NCBI GenBank assembly: GCA_003154195.1
Contig: PMCS01000001.1
Location: forward strand, 281 to 54,836
Reading direction: 5' to 3'
DNA: 54,556 bases
Source of the DNA: Candidatus Omnitrophota bacterium
GTDB lineage: Bacteria; Omnitrophota; Gorgyraeia; Duberdicusellales; 4484-171
Shown here in pieces: positions 30,165-39,000 of this stretch. The stretch's first letter is position 1. Each line of letters opens with the position of its first letter. The position numbers and the translations under genes are program-made. Below the pieces are notes generated by a model. The model did no database searches. It was not told the origin of the DNA and was given only the letters and a program-made list of their open reading frames with translations.

Positions 30165-32108
30165 GTGGCGGATACCCTGACCTATAAAATCTTACGCAAG
30201 CACTTAGTTTCCGGCGAACTTGTCGCCGGCGGTGAAATCGGTATAAAAATCGACCAGACTTTGACTCAAGATGCCACGGGAACTATGGCTTATCTACAGC
30301 TTGAGGCGATGGGGATAAAAAAGGTCAAAACCGAGCTATCCGTCAGCTATGTTGACCATAATACCTTGCAGGAAGGTTTTGAAAATGCCGATGACCACCG
30401 GTATCTGCAGAGCGTTGCCGCTAAATACGGCATCCTTTTTTCCCGGCCGGGCAATGGGATATGTCATCAGGTCCATCTGGAAAGGTTTGCCAAACCGGGG
30501 AAAACTTTATTGGGCAGCGACAGCCATACGCCTACTTGCGGCGGTATGGGGATGCTGGCGATGGGCGCCGGCGGCCTTGATGTGGCCGTAGCCATGGGGG
30601 GTGGCCCTTTTTATTTACTTACCCCCAGGGTGATAAAGGTAGAATTGTTCGGTAAATTATGTAACTGGGTAACCGCTAAAGACGTAATCCTGTATGTTTT
30701 GAGCCTGGTTTCTACGAAAGGAAATGTCAATAAAGTTTTAGAGTATTGCGGCGAAGGGTTAAAGGGCTTATCGGTGCCGGAACGCGCGACAATCGCGAAT
30801 ATGGGCGCGGAAACCGGCGTGACCGCCAGTATTTTTCCTTCCGATGAAATTACCTGGCAATTTTTATCGGCGCAATCGCGCAGCCAGGATTGGGCGGAGT
30901 TTAAGGCGGATAGCGACGCGAAATATGACGAAGAGATCATGCTTAACCTTTCTAAAATCGTCCCCATGGCGGCGGCGCCGCATTCGCCGGGCAACGTAGT
31001 CACCGTCAAGGAAATAGCTGGTTTAAAGGTCAACCAGGTTGCCATCGGAAGCTGTACCAACTCATCTTTACGCGATTTAATGGTGGTGGGGAAAATCCTT
31101 GCCGATAAAAAAGTCCATCCGGATGTGTCCTTAATCGTGGCGCCGGGCTCAAGGCAGGTCTTTTCGATGATCGCTAAAAACGGCGTCCTCGCCGAGATGA
31201 TTGACGCGGGAGCGCGGATTATGGAATCGTCCTGCGGTTTCTGCATCGGCAACGGCCAGTCGCCGGTTACCGGCGCCGTGTCGGTGCGCACCGGCAACAG
31301 AAATTTCGAAGGCCGCAGCGGCACAGCCGGCGCGAAAGTCTATTTAGTCTCTCCGGAAACCGCGGCGCTATGCGCGTTAAGGGGAGAGTTTATCGATCCT
31401 CTTGCTCTGGACGAGAATGATTATCCGCAGATTACCCTTCCCGAAAGATTTGATATCGATGACGGCATGATTTTGAAGCCGGCCGCCGATCCCCATGCCG
31501 TGGACATCATGCGCGGCCCTAATATCGGGGAACCGCCGTCTAATGAGCCTCTGCCGCCTGAAGTTAAGGGTGTTGTTCTCATAAAGCTTGCCGATAAGAT
31601 TACTACCGACCATATTATGCCCGCGGGCCACCGGCTTAAATACCGTTCCAACATAAAAAAGTATTCGGAATTTGTTTTTGAAGGAATCGACCCGGATTTC
31701 GCTCGTAACGCCCTGGCGATAAGAGAGCAGAAAAAAGCGGTGTTCATTCTTGCTGGGGCAAGCTATGGCCAGGGTTCCAGCCGGGAGCATGCCGCGATTT
31801 GCCCGATGTATTTAGGGGTAAAGGCAGTTCTGGCTAAAAGCTTCGAGCGGATTCATAGCGCCAACCTGGTTAATTTCGGGATATTGCCGCTGGTATTTGT
31901 CAATGAAGCGGATTACGAAAGAATCGATAAGGGTGATGAAATAGAAATGAGCGGGATTTTAGAACGGCTGGAGCGTAACGAGCACGTGGTAATTTTTAAT
32001 AAAACCAGGAATATAAAAATAAATATGGCGTATTTTTTAACCGACCGGCAGAAAAAAATACTTAAGGCAGGAGGCCTGCTGAATTATACGAAGCAGCAAA
32101 GTGCATAG
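30165..32108 (+). CDS. acn: Aconitate hydratase
   Basis: A 647-residue enzyme with both aconitase halves. The 4Fe-4S region shows GSDSHTPTCGGMGMLAMGAGG, GSCTNSSLRDL and SSCGFCIGNGQSP (cluster ligands). The C-terminal swivel domain has KITTDHIMPAG and GASYGQGSSREHAA. The length and order fit the shorter bacterial/mitochondrial-type aconitase (about 640-780 residues). It interconverts citrate and isocitrate in the TCA cycle. A GTG start at 30165 with GGGAG upstream is used. No citrate synthase or isocitrate dehydrogenase is adjacent. Confidence 0.92.
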   Translation: MADTLTYKILRKHLVSGELVAGGEIGIKIDQTLTQDATGTMAYLQLEAMGIKKVKTELSVSYVDHNTLQEGFENADDHRYLQSVAAKYGILFSRPGNGICHQVHLERFAKPGKTLLGSDSHTPTCGGMGMLAMGAGGLDVAVAMGGGPFYLLTPRVIKVELFGKLCNWVTAKDVILYVLSLVSTKGNVNKVLEYCGEGLKGLSVPERATIANMGAETGVTASIFPSDEITWQFLSAQSRSQDWAEFKADSDAKYDEEIMLNLSKIVPMAAAPHSPGNVVTVKEIAGLKVNQVAIGSCTNSSLRDLMVVGKILADKKVHPDVSLIVAPGSRQVFSMIAKNGVLAEMIDAGARIMESSCGFCIGNGQSPVTGAVSVRTGNRNFEGRSGTAGAKVYLVSPETAALCALRGEFIDPLALDENDYPQITLPERFDIDDGMILKPAADPHAVDIMRGPNIGEPPSNEPLPPEVKGVVLIKLADKITTDHIMPAGHRLKYRSNIKKYSEFVFEGIDPDFARNALAIREQKKAVFILAGASYGQGSSREHAAICPMYLGVKAVLAKSFERIHSANLVNFGILPLVFVNEADYERIDKGDEIEMSGILERLERNEHVVIFNKTRNIKINMAYFLTDRQKKILKAGGLLNYTKQQSA

Positions 32109-32144
32109 CAGATGATCGATTGTCTGTGAATAAAGGAGAGCGAT

Positions 32145-32300
32145 ATGCTTGATTTCAGTAAGTTCGGCGATATGGCTAAAATAGCGCAGGAAGCGCGCCA
32201 GCTTCAGGAGAGACAGGAACACATGCAAAAGGAACAGCTGGATTTGTTAAAAAAAATGTCCGGCCAGCTGGATACGGTTATTGCTTTGTTGAAAGAGTGA
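32145..32300 (+). CDS. Small coiled-coil protein downstream of aconitase
   Basis: A 51-residue polar protein (MLDFSKFGDMAKIAQEARQL, then QERQEHMQKEQLDLLKKMSG). Almost the whole chain can form an amphipathic helix. A good AAAGGAG site precedes the ATG, and the gene lies 36 bases after acn. The DFSKFGDMAKIAQEARQLQ stretch faintly resembles the start of YbaB/EbfC nucleoid proteins, but it is far too short for that family. Function unknown. Confidence 0.5.
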   Translation: MLDFSKFGDMAKIAQEARQLQERQEHMQKEQLDLLKKMSGQLDTVIALLKE

Positions 32301-32329
32301 GTAATCCAGGAGTATGGGGGTTTCCTTTT

Positions 32330-32455
32330 AGGATATCAGGGTATCAGGATATCGGGATTTGGGGATTGAGAAATTGGGATATTGGGAAAACCGATAACCA
32401 AATATCCCGATACCCTAATTTCCAAATCCTAATTATCCAATATCCCAATTTCTTT
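32330..32455. repeat. GATATC/TTGGGATATTGGG palindromic repeat, copy 2
   Basis: Starts AGGATATCAGGGTATCAGG and ends CCAATATCCCAATTTC. Inverted arms made of GGGATTTGG and CCAAATCC. Same family as 27092-27232; here it runs right up to the hybrid kinase gene. Confidence 0.7.
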
Positions 32456-32463
32456 AATTCGAT

Positions 32464-35400
32464 ATGACAAACGAACATAAAAAAATAGAAAAACTTTTGG
32501 AAGAAATTGACGCGCTTGGCCAAAAAGTTATCCGGTTGGAGAAGGAAAATAAAGCTTTGGCGGCGCTAAAGGGAGAAAAAAAAGACGCGGAATCTGCCTT
32601 GCGTAAGAGCGAAGCTCAATACCGGGAGCTTATTCAAACCGTGCCCGATATCATCTATGAGGTTGATAAAGAAGGCAAATTTACTTTTGTCAGCGATGCG
32701 GCCGGGCAATTAGGCTATGAACCGCGAGAGCTGATGGGAAGAAATTTCAAAGATTTACTGCACCGTGATGATTATGAAAAGGTCAGCCGCGAAATTATTC
32801 TTACTGAGCATAAAGGTAAAATAACCGGCGATGCCGGTTCGCCTAAGCTTTTTGACGAAAGACGCACGAGTTTGCGTATGACCAAATGCCTGGAAGCGCG
32901 GGTAGTGCTGAAAAACAAAGAGGCAGAGTCGCAGGATTATTGTTATTGCGAAATATATTCCTGGGGCCGTTGGAGCGCGGACGTCCACAGTAAAAATAAA
33001 GAATTTTTGGGCAGCACCGGGATAATCAGGGATATCACCGAGCGAAAAAAATCCCAGGAGATTTTAGAGTATCGGCTTGAATTCGAAAGGATGATCTCTA
33101 CCCTATCCACTCATTTTATAAGTTTGTCTTCGACGGAGATCGACGGCGCGATTAATCATGGCTTGCAGGCGATTGGAGAATTCGCTTGCGCCAGTCGCGG
33201 CTACGCTATGCTTTTGAATTATGATGCCGGGATGAAGATCGGCGAGGTTTATGAATGGCGCGCCGACGATGATGATTCGCCGGCCGATTGTTTAAAGAAT
33301 TTTCCCATCAGCGACCTTAAATGGTTTTTGGAAAAAATAAAAAATTTTGAAACAATATATATACCGTCTTTAGAACAAATGCCTCCGGAAGCGGCGCGGG
33401 AAAAAGCCGAATTCGCTTTGCGCAAAGCCGAATCATTCGTGAACGTGCCGATGTTTTATTCCGGAGTATTGGTCGGGGTGCTTGGTTTTGATTATGTCGA
33501 ACCGAACGCTTGCCGTTCGGACACGGCGGTTCTATTGAAGATAGCGGCGGAGATATTTTCCAGCGCGATCGAGCGCAAGAACCGGGAGGAAGCTCTGCGC
33601 TCCAGTGAAGGGCGTTTCCGGGAACTGGCGGATTTAATGCCCGAGACGATTTTTGAAATTGACCTGGAAGGGAATATCTTTTTTTTAAACCGTAACGCTT
33701 TCCAGACTTTTAACTATACAATCGACGACCTATACAAGGGGATAAATATTTTGCAAATTATTTCGCCCGACGATTGTTCCCGGTTTAAGCAAGATATGAA
33801 GAAGGTAATTGACGGGGAAGACACCGGTTTTCGGGAGTATCGGGCGATAAGCCAACCGGACAGGACTATTCCGGTCATCATCCATTTCAGCGTTATCGTC
33901 CGTTCGGGAAAAATTTACGGTTTGCGCGGTTTCATTTTAGATATTACCGAGCGTAAGAAATCGGAAGATGCCCTGGCGGCGGAAAAGGAGCGTCTTTCCG
34001 TGACTTTGCGTTCGTTGGAAGAAGCGGTGGTAGCGGTTGATGTCGATTCGAGAATCGTTTTGATGAACAAATCCGCGGTAGAGCTTTCGGGATATCCTCT
34101 GGATAAGGCCCTGGGCAATAAACTCAAAGACATTTTCGCTATCCGCGGCGTCGACGATCCATCTCCCTGGGATGAGATTGTAAAGCATACCTTAAAGGAA
34201 GGCAATTCTTTCGGCCCTTTCGATTACCCTTGCGCGATCGGGGAAACCGATACAAAAAAAATCATTTCTTTCAGCAGTGTGCCGATACGCGAGAAAGAAA
34301 GCAAGATTATCGGCGCGGTTATCGTGCTGCGCGATATAACCGATAAGCGTAAGATGGAAGCGGAGGTCCTGCGGACTCAGAAAATAGAATCGATAGGGAT
34401 TCTCGCCGGCGGGATTGCTCATGATTTTAACAATATTTTAACGGCAATAACCAGTAATATCACTCTTGCCCGGATGTTGATCAAGGAGGATAGCGAAGCT
34501 TACGCGGATTTGCTGGAAGCGGAAAAGGCAGCATTCCGGGCAAAAAACTTAACGCAGCAGTTGTTGACATTTTCTAAGGGCGGTTTGCCGGTCAAGACAA
34601 CCGCTTTGATAACGGAGTTATTGAAAGATTCGGTTGAATTTACCTTGAGAGGTTCGAACGTCCGCTGTGAATTTTGTCTCGCCGGCGACGCTTGTCCGAT
34701 TGACGTCGATGTAGGGCAATTCAGCCAGGTTGTCAACAATTTAGTCATCAACGCTCAGGAAGCTATGCCCGGAGGCGGCACCATAAAAGTAGAAGCCGCT
34801 AATGTGATTGTCGGGGAGCAGGATAAACTGCCGATCAGCCCGGGAAAATATGTAAGGATCACGGTCAAGGATAATGGTATAGGCGTACCGAAAGAGTATC
34901 TGCAAAAAATTTTCGACCCCTATTTTACGACTAAACAAAGGGGGAGCGGCTTGGGCCTTTCGATTGTGTATTCCATAATCAGGCGGCATAATGGTTATAT
35001 CAGCGTCGATTCTGAACCCGGTAAGGGCACGACATTCTATCTGTATTTTCTTGCTTCGCATAAAACAGCGGAGGCGGGCAGTAAAAAAGAAGCAAAAACG
35101 CTTGCCGGAACCGGTAAGATTCTTTTCATGGATGACGACGAGATGGTGAGAAGCGCTATTGGCCGGGCGATAAAACAGTTGGGTTATGAAATTGAACTTG
35201 CCGCTGACGGTAAACAGGCGATTGAGTTATATAAAAAAGCCAAAGAAGAGGGTAAGCCCTTCAGTGCGGTGATCATGGATTTAACGATACCCGGCGGTAT
35301 GGGCGGTAAGGAAACTATCAGCGAGTTGAAAGTCTATGATGTTCAGGTCAAGGCTATTGTTTCCAGCGGTTATTCCAATGATCCGGTGATGGCGAATTTT

Positions 35401-35499
35401 AAAGATTATGGGTTCAGCGGCGTGGTGATCAAGCCCTACCGGATGGATGAATTGAGCCAGGTTTTGCGCAGCGTTATCGAAGAAGGAAAAACAGTTTGA
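32464..35499 (+). CDS. Hybrid sensor histidine kinase (PAS-GAF-PAS-PAS-HisKA-HATPase-REC)
   Basis: A 1011-residue cytoplasmic sensor. An N-terminal coiled coil is followed by a PAS domain (about 55-205, TVPDIIYEVDKEGKF ... DITERK), a GAF-like domain (about 215-375), a second PAS (about 385-500) and a third (about 510-630). The dimerisation and phosphoacceptor helix has H653 in GGIAHDFNNIL. The catalytic domain shows NLVINAQEAMPGGG, DNGIGVP and GSGLGLSIVYSII. The C-terminal receiver has D939 in VIMDLTIPGGMGG. There are no membrane spans, so the signal is internal. The stop overlaps the next promoter. Confidence 0.92.
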   Translation: MTNEHKKIEKLLEEIDALGQKVIRLEKENKALAALKGEKKDAESALRKSEAQYRELIQTVPDIIYEVDKEGKFTFVSDAAGQLGYEPRELMGRNFKDLLHRDDYEKVSREIILTEHKGKITGDAGSPKLFDERRTSLRMTKCLEARVVLKNKEAESQDYCYCEIYSWGRWSADVHSKNKEFLGSTGIIRDITERKKSQEILEYRLEFERMISTLSTHFISLSSTEIDGAINHGLQAIGEFACASRGYAMLLNYDAGMKIGEVYEWRADDDDSPADCLKNFPISDLKWFLEKIKNFETIYIPSLEQMPPEAAREKAEFALRKAESFVNVPMFYSGVLVGVLGFDYVEPNACRSDTAVLLKIAAEIFSSAIERKNREEALRSSEGRFRELADLMPETIFEIDLEGNIFFLNRNAFQTFNYTIDDLYKGINILQIISPDDCSRFKQDMKKVIDGEDTGFREYRAISQPDRTIPVIIHFSVIVRSGKIYGLRGFILDITERKKSEDALAAEKERLSVTLRSLEEAVVAVDVDSRIVLMNKSAVELSGYPLDKALGNKLKDIFAIRGVDDPSPWDEIVKHTLKEGNSFGPFDYPCAIGETDTKKIISFSSVPIREKESKIIGAVIVLRDITDKRKMEAEVLRTQKIESIGILAGGIAHDFNNILTAITSNITLARMLIKEDSEAYADLLEAEKAAFRAKNLTQQLLTFSKGGLPVKTTALITELLKDSVEFTLRGSNVRCEFCLAGDACPIDVDVGQFSQVVNNLVINAQEAMPGGGTIKVEAANVIVGEQDKLPISPGKYVRITVKDNGIGVPKEYLQKIFDPYFTTKQRGSGLGLSIVYSIIRRHNGYISVDSEPGKGTTFYLYFLASHKTAEAGSKKEAKTLAGTGKILFMDDDEMVRSAIGRAIKQLGYEIELAADGKQAIELYKKAKEEGKPFSAVIMDLTIPGGMGGKETISELKVYDVQVKAIVSSGYSNDPVMANFKDYGFSGVVIKPYRMDELSQVLRSVIEEGKTV

Positions 35500-35523
35500 C
35501 AATCGATAAAATATTCATATAAT
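35496..35523 (+). promoter_or_regulatory. Strong sigma70 promoter overlapping the kinase stop codon
   Basis: TTGACA at 35496-35501 (covering the kinase TGA), 16-base spacer, perfect TATAAT at 35518-35523. It would drive the peptidoglycan-binding lipoprotein with a leader of about 370 bases. Confidence 0.65.
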
Positions 35524-35529
35524 TACATT

Positions 35530-35901
35530 ATTGTAATAAATCTACCATACGGCAAGCCCCCTAACAGATTCATCGGCAAATCCGCCTGCGTCGGATTTGT
35601 GAGGACTTAAAGCAAACCAGGCAATTTCCGCCAAGTCGTAGATAATCCTACAGCGGGAAGCATAATGATTTATTTTTTTTGCGCAGCAAAAAATAAATTA
35701 AAGCAGGTGAGGCAATGGGTTTATTTTCGTATACGCCAAACAAGCTGAGTTTAGGTATTTATTTAAAGTCTCCCTAACCCGGCGGTTTCGTATCGGAATA
35801 TTTACTTAATAGGTTTTAGAGACGTTTGAGGCGCGGGAGTAAAATAAAATAATGACCGGGTGGCAGTTTTGAATCTGCCGCAAAAATCAGTGGAGAATGC
35901 C
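35530..35901 (+). other. Long leader region with tiny ORF and A/T hairpin
   Basis: Transcribed from the 35496 promoter if that is active. It contains AAATCCG-CCTGCGT-CGGATTT (about 35578-35600), an A/T hairpin with GCGCAG loop (35668-35698), and a 20-codon frame at 35715-35777 (MGLFSYTPNKLSLGIYLKSP) preceded by AGGTGAGG. A regulatory leader or small RNA is possible; no known class is recognised. Confidence 0.35.
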
Positions 35902-36417
35902 ATGAAGAGAATGTATGTTTTGTTAATCGCTTTATTTGTTTTATGCGGTTGCCGTGAAGCAAAAAAAGAAACAAAGACTTCCCTTGAGCCGACCGAAATT
36001 TCCAATATTTCAGAAGAGTTGGTCACTGAAGAATCCACAACGCCGATGAATGTTACGCCGGTGAATAAAGCGCAAGGATCGACGGCCGCGCAGAATCTTG
36101 CTTCCCAAACGGTTGTGCCGGCTAAGGAAATTGCGTCGGCGGCAAAGGTGACGGAAAAGATTACGGAGAAGCAAAGCGGCCCCTCGGGTAAGGATATACA
36201 GCAGGCGTTAAAAAATGCCGGTATTTATTCGGGTAAGGTCGACGGCGTTATCGGCGGCAGGACAAAGAAAGCAATAGAAGATTTCCAAATGAAAAATAAA
36301 CTTAAAGCCGACGGGAAGGTTGGCACTAAGACTTGGAGCAAACTATCGGGGTACCTTACTGAATCCGGGCAATCAGCAAGCCAGGATGCTCCTGCGAGCT
36401 CAGCTAAAGCGGAATAA
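35902..36417 (+). CDS. Peptidoglycan-binding lipoprotein (paralogue 1)
   Basis: A 171-residue lipoprotein with lipobox LCGC (C17). A Ser/Thr/Glu-rich linker of about 70 residues leads to a peptidoglycan-binding domain (PG_binding_1, about residues 98-155): IQQALKNAGIYSGKVDGVIG, then RTKKAIEDFQMKNKLKADGKVG, then TWSKLSGYL. It probably anchors the outer membrane to murein. The start at 35902 follows GTGGAGA. The closest relative in the window is the 37478 gene; MarC lies between them. A terminator follows. Confidence 0.85.
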   Translation: MKRMYVLLIALFVLCGCREAKKETKTSLEPTEISNISEELVTEESTTPMNVTPVNKAQGSTAAQNLASQTVVPAKEIASAAKVTEKITEKQSGPSGKDIQQALKNAGIYSGKVDGVIGGRTKKAIEDFQMKNKLKADGKVGTKTWSKLSGYLTESGQSASQDAPASSAKAE

Positions 36418-36456
36418 CTAACTTATAGATTGAGCAATATTAAGAATTAAAATTTT

Positions 36457-36489
36457 AAGAAGGGCGGATTCAGGATGTCCGCCCTTCTT
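36457..36489 (+). terminator. Terminator after the first peptidoglycan-binding lipoprotein
   Basis: AAGAAGGGCGGA ... TCCGCCCTTCTT, a 12-bp perfect stem (36457-36468 and 36478-36489), then CATTAATG. The T-run is formed by the stem base. Confidence 0.7.
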
Positions 36490-36584
36490 CATTAATGAGA
36501 CTTAGATTTTCTCCCCGCCGTAGGCGGGACTCCGCTTGCACTACGCAAGCTCGAAGAGCGCAGAGAAAATCTGTAGTCGAATTA

Positions 36585-36622
36585 CCCAGCACTAATTTTG
36601 CTACGGCAAAATTAGTGCTGGG
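36585..36622. repeat. Sixteen-bp perfect hairpin
   Basis: CCCAGCACTAATTTTG at 36585-36600, loop CTACGG, and its exact complement at 36607-36622. It lies between the terminator and marC with no T-run. It may be a processing or attenuation structure, or part of a repeat (GACTCCGCTTGCACTACGCAAG nearby is also palindromic). Confidence 0.65.
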
Positions 36623-36676
36623 TTCGAGACTTCGCCAAACCGGAATAACCGTTCTTGCGTTTGGGGGAGAGTCGCT

Positions 36677-36699
36677 TATTTTTTGTGAAGCAAAAAATA
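36677..36699 (+). promoter_or_regulatory. A/T hairpin overlapping the marC start codon
   Basis: TATTTTTTG (36677-36685), loop TGAAG, CAAAAAATA (36691-36699). The A of the ATG at 36699 closes the stem. No separate Shine-Dalgarno site is present; the only purine-rich bases (GAAG) are in the loop. Related hairpins are at 35668, 45122, 45278 and 52791. Confidence 0.55.
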
Positions 36700-37283
36700 T
36701 GCTCAAAGATTTTTTATTAGCTTTTATTCCTATCTTTGTTGCGGTTGACGCGATCGGTGTTTTGCCGATTTTTATCTCGCTGACTTCCGGTTTGACTAAG
36801 GCTGACAAGAAAGGAATTATTTTACAGTCAATGTTCACCGCTCTCTGCCTGGCGGCCGGTTTTGTATTCTTGGGCAACGCTGTTTTTAAATTCTTAGGTA
36901 TTACCGTCGGTGATTTCATGGTCGCCGGCGGCGCGATACTTTTTTGCATCGCCATAAATGATATTGTTTTAGCCGGTAAAAGGCGCCGGATATCCAGTAA
37001 AGAATTAGGCGCGGTGCCCCTGGGGACGCCGTTGATTGTCGGCCCCGCGGTTTTGACTACTTCTTTATTAATTATCGGCGAATATGGTATTTTTGCGACA
37101 TTTCTCTCCATCTTTGTCAATGTGATTATCGCCGGTTTTATCTTTTCTCTTTCCGATATTTTAATAAAACGCCTCGGTAACAACGGCGCGAAAGCTCTTT
37201 CCAAAGTGACGAGTTTGCTTTTGGCGGCAATCGCGGTCATGATGGTGAGAAAAGGGATAGTGAATATCTTTAAGCTTTATTAA
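36699..37283 (+). CDS. MarC family membrane protein
   Basis: A 194-residue protein with six membrane spans. Family features: IFVAVDAIGVLPIFISLTSGLT near the start and VPLGTPLIVGPAVLTTSLL in the centre, then SDILIKRLGNNGAKALSKVTSLLLAAIAV (the repeat half). MarC/UPF0056 proteins are inner-membrane proteins of uncertain function, once linked to antibiotic resistance. The start at 36699 is chosen because it gives the usual N-terminus; upstream extension is repeat-derived. Confidence 0.85.
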   Translation: MLKDFLLAFIPIFVAVDAIGVLPIFISLTSGLTKADKKGIILQSMFTALCLAAGFVFLGNAVFKFLGITVGDFMVAGGAILFCIAINDIVLAGKRRRISSKELGAVPLGTPLIVGPAVLTTSLLIIGEYGIFATFLSIFVNVIIAGFIFSLSDILIKRLGNNGAKALSKVTSLLLAAIAVMMVRKGIVNIFKLY

Positions 37284-37470
37284 AACGACAAGGTTAAGGC
37301 TAGGGCTAGGAAGCCGGTAAAAAATAGGCTAGGGTTAAGGTTATGAAGCCGGTTTGGGCTAAGGCAAGGGTAAAGGCTTAAAATAATTTCTTTAAGCCTT
37401 TACCTTGGCCATAACCTATACCGGCATCTTTACCGTTGCCCTAACCGTTTTTAAATTTATTAACAGGGAG
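37284..37470. repeat. GGTTAAGG/CCTTTACC-type palindromic repeat
   Basis: Iterated AAGGCTAGGG and GGTTAAGG words on the left and their complements (CCTTTACCTTGGCC, TTGCCCTAACC) on the right; AAGGGTAAAGGCTTAAA pairs with TTTAAGCCTTTACCTT around 37365-37410. No gene. A GGGAGG ribosome site follows. Confidence 0.65.
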
Positions 37471-37477
37471 GTACAAA

Positions 37478-37891
37478 ATGAGATTTAGAATATTTTTAAT
37501 TTTATTGCTGGTTATAAGTTTTACCGGCTGCGCCACGGGTAATAAAAATCAGGAAGTGCCGGAAGCGGCGCAGCTTAACGTCCGGATAGGAGATTTAGAG
37601 GGACAGCTTAAACAAAAAGATGAAGAAATAAAAATGCTGGAGGAGCAGGCGCAGAAAGATTCAGGGATCGAGGAAGATAAATCCGGTAAGGCAATGAAAG
37701 CTACCCCTAAAAGGATCCAACAGGCGCTTAAGAATGCTAAGTTTTACAGCGGCGCCGCTGACGGTAAAATCGGTAAAAGAACCCGCGACGCTATCAAGGC
37801 ATTTCAGAGAGCCAACGGCCTTAAGGCGGACGGCGTGGTCGGCGGCCAGACTTGGGTTAAGTTACGCAGATATTTAGACGGTGGTAATTAA
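37478..37891 (+). CDS. Peptidoglycan-binding lipoprotein (paralogue 2)
   Basis: A 137-residue lipoprotein with lipobox FTGC (C18). A coiled-coil stretch (VRIGDLEGQLKQKDEEIKML, about 34-60) leads to a PG_binding_1 domain (about 78-135): RIQQALKNAKFYSGAADGKIG, RTRDAIKAFQRANGLKADG and TWVKLRRYL. The binding domain is clearly homologous to that of the 35902 protein. The coiled coil suggests oligomers, as with Lpp-like murein linkers. UppP follows after 10 bases, so murein lipid recycling and murein binding share a transcript. Confidence 0.85.
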   Translation: MRFRIFLILLLVISFTGCATGNKNQEVPEAAQLNVRIGDLEGQLKQKDEEIKMLEEQAQKDSGIEEDKSGKAMKATPKRIQQALKNAKFYSGAADGKIGKRTRDAIKAFQRANGLKADGVVGGQTWVKLRRYLDGGN

Positions 37892-37901
37892 CTAGTAAAA
37901 A

Positions 37902-38669
37902 ATGAATATATTCCACGCGTTTATTTTAGGCATTGTGGAAGGTGTTTCGGAATTCCTGCCGATATCGTCAACGGGGCACCTTATCCTGGCATCGCGGGTT
38001 CTGGGTATTCTCCAGACGGAATTTGTCAAGACTTTTGAGATTGCCATCCAGCTGGGCGCGATTATTTCCGTTATCGTATTATACGGAAAGAGGTTTTTAG
38101 TAAACTCCGAAGCGCTCAAAAGGATTTTTGCCGCCTTTCTTCCTACCGCGGTTATCGGGTTTATCCTTTACAAAATCGTAAAAAAAATTTTCTTGGGCAA
38201 TAGCCATATCGTTATTGGAAGCCTTTTCTTCGGTGGGTTATTTTTGATTTTATTTGAATTGTTCTATCGCAAAAAAGAAGGCGCGGTAAGCGCGATAGCC
38301 TCGATTTCTTATAAACAGGCTGTTCTTATCGGTGTATTTCAAGCCATCGCGGTTATCCCGGGCGTTTCCCGGTCGGCGGCGACGATTATTGGCGGTTTGA
38401 TTTTAGGCTTGCGAAGAGATGTTATCGTAGAATTTTCGTTTTTACTGGCAGTTCCCACCATGCTTGCGGCAACCTTGTGGGATTTATATAAAACCGGAAA
38501 TACCTTCACGCAAAGTCAATTTGCCCTTTTGGGGGTAGGTTTCATTACTTCCTTCTTTGTTGCTATTTTAGCGATTAAGTTTTTGATAAATTTTATAAAA
38601 AAGCACAGTTTTATATCATTCGGCATATACCGTGTTTTAATCGCTTTATTATTTTGGTTTGTTCGATAG
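37902..38669 (+). CDS. uppP: Undecaprenyl-diphosphatase UppP (BacA family)
   Basis: A 255-residue, multi-span membrane enzyme that dephosphorylates undecaprenyl pyrophosphate so the lipid carrier can be reused for murein synthesis. The two family motifs are present: VEGVSEFLPISSTGHL near residues 12-27 (catalytic Glu and Ser) and PGVSRSAATIIGGLILGL (about 146-163), with the expected Arg in GVSRS. Length matches the family. No obvious ribosome site precedes the ATG, which suggests coupling to the lipoprotein gene just upstream. Confidence 0.93.
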   Translation: MNIFHAFILGIVEGVSEFLPISSTGHLILASRVLGILQTEFVKTFEIAIQLGAIISVIVLYGKRFLVNSEALKRIFAAFLPTAVIGFILYKIVKKIFLGNSHIVIGSLFFGGLFLILFELFYRKKEGAVSAIASISYKQAVLIGVFQAIAVIPGVSRSAATIIGGLILGLRRDVIVEFSFLLAVPTMLAATLWDLYKTGNTFTQSQFALLGVGFITSFFVAILAIKFLINFIKKHSFISFGIYRVLIALLFWFVR

Positions 38670-38735
38670 GGTTTAAGGTATTGCCGGCGAATATTTCTCT
38701 TGGCCTTATCCGGTAAAAATTTTGGAAATCTTTTC

Positions 38736-38763
38736 TTGCGGTTCGTAAAAAGTTTGGTATAAT
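38736..38763 (+). promoter_or_regulatory. Promoter of the tRNA-Phe transcript
   Basis: TTGCGG at 38736-38741, 16-base spacer, TATAAT at 38758-38763. About 165 bases before the tRNA; the transcript would pass through the HU-type hairpin at 38826-38905. Confidence 0.5.
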
Positions 38764-38825
38764 TTGTTTTCACTGACTGAATTATCAGTATTTATTTTTA
38801 TATGGTTATCGGATATCTGTTTTTA

Positions 38826-38905
38826 TCCCGACTCATATACCGTCTGAAAATTCTCACGCCCTTTGGGCAGGATAATTTTCAGACATTCGTCGGGACTCAC
38901 TAATA
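38826..38905 (+). repeat. HU-type hairpin element i upstream of tRNA-Phe
   Basis: Outer CCCGAC/GTCGGG, spacer TCATATACC, inner GTCTGAAAATT/AATTTTCAGAC, apical GCCC-TTT-GGGC. It has the same architecture as the HU leaders in the island but entirely different arm sequence. Confidence 0.6.
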
Positions 38906-38927
38906 CGTAAATTAAGGTGTTCCACGT

Positions 38928-39000
38928 GCCGCGGTAGCTCAGCTGGTAGAGCAATGGACTGAAAATCCATGTGTCGGCGGTTCAATCCCGTCCTGCGGCA
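38928..39000 (+). tRNA. tRNA-Phe (GAA anticodon)
   Basis: A complete 73-base cloverleaf. Acceptor GCCGCGG pairs with CTGCGGC (one G-T). The D arm is GCTC ... GAGC, the anticodon stem is ATGGA/TCCAT around loop CTGAAAA with anticodon GAA. The T arm is GGCGG ... CCGTC with TTCAATC in the loop (one wobble). Discriminator is A; CCA is not encoded, so it must be added after transcription. Confidence 0.95.

Noticed and set aside
35668-35698. A/T hairpin as an intrinsic terminator
   Set aside because: The loop-proximal stem is weak A/T and no T-run follows beyond the stem; position varies between start codons, stop codons and leaders.
36495-36698. Upstream extension of the MarC frame by 68 codons
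   Set aside because: It translates palindromic repeat sequence; the conserved MarC N-terminus begins at 36699.
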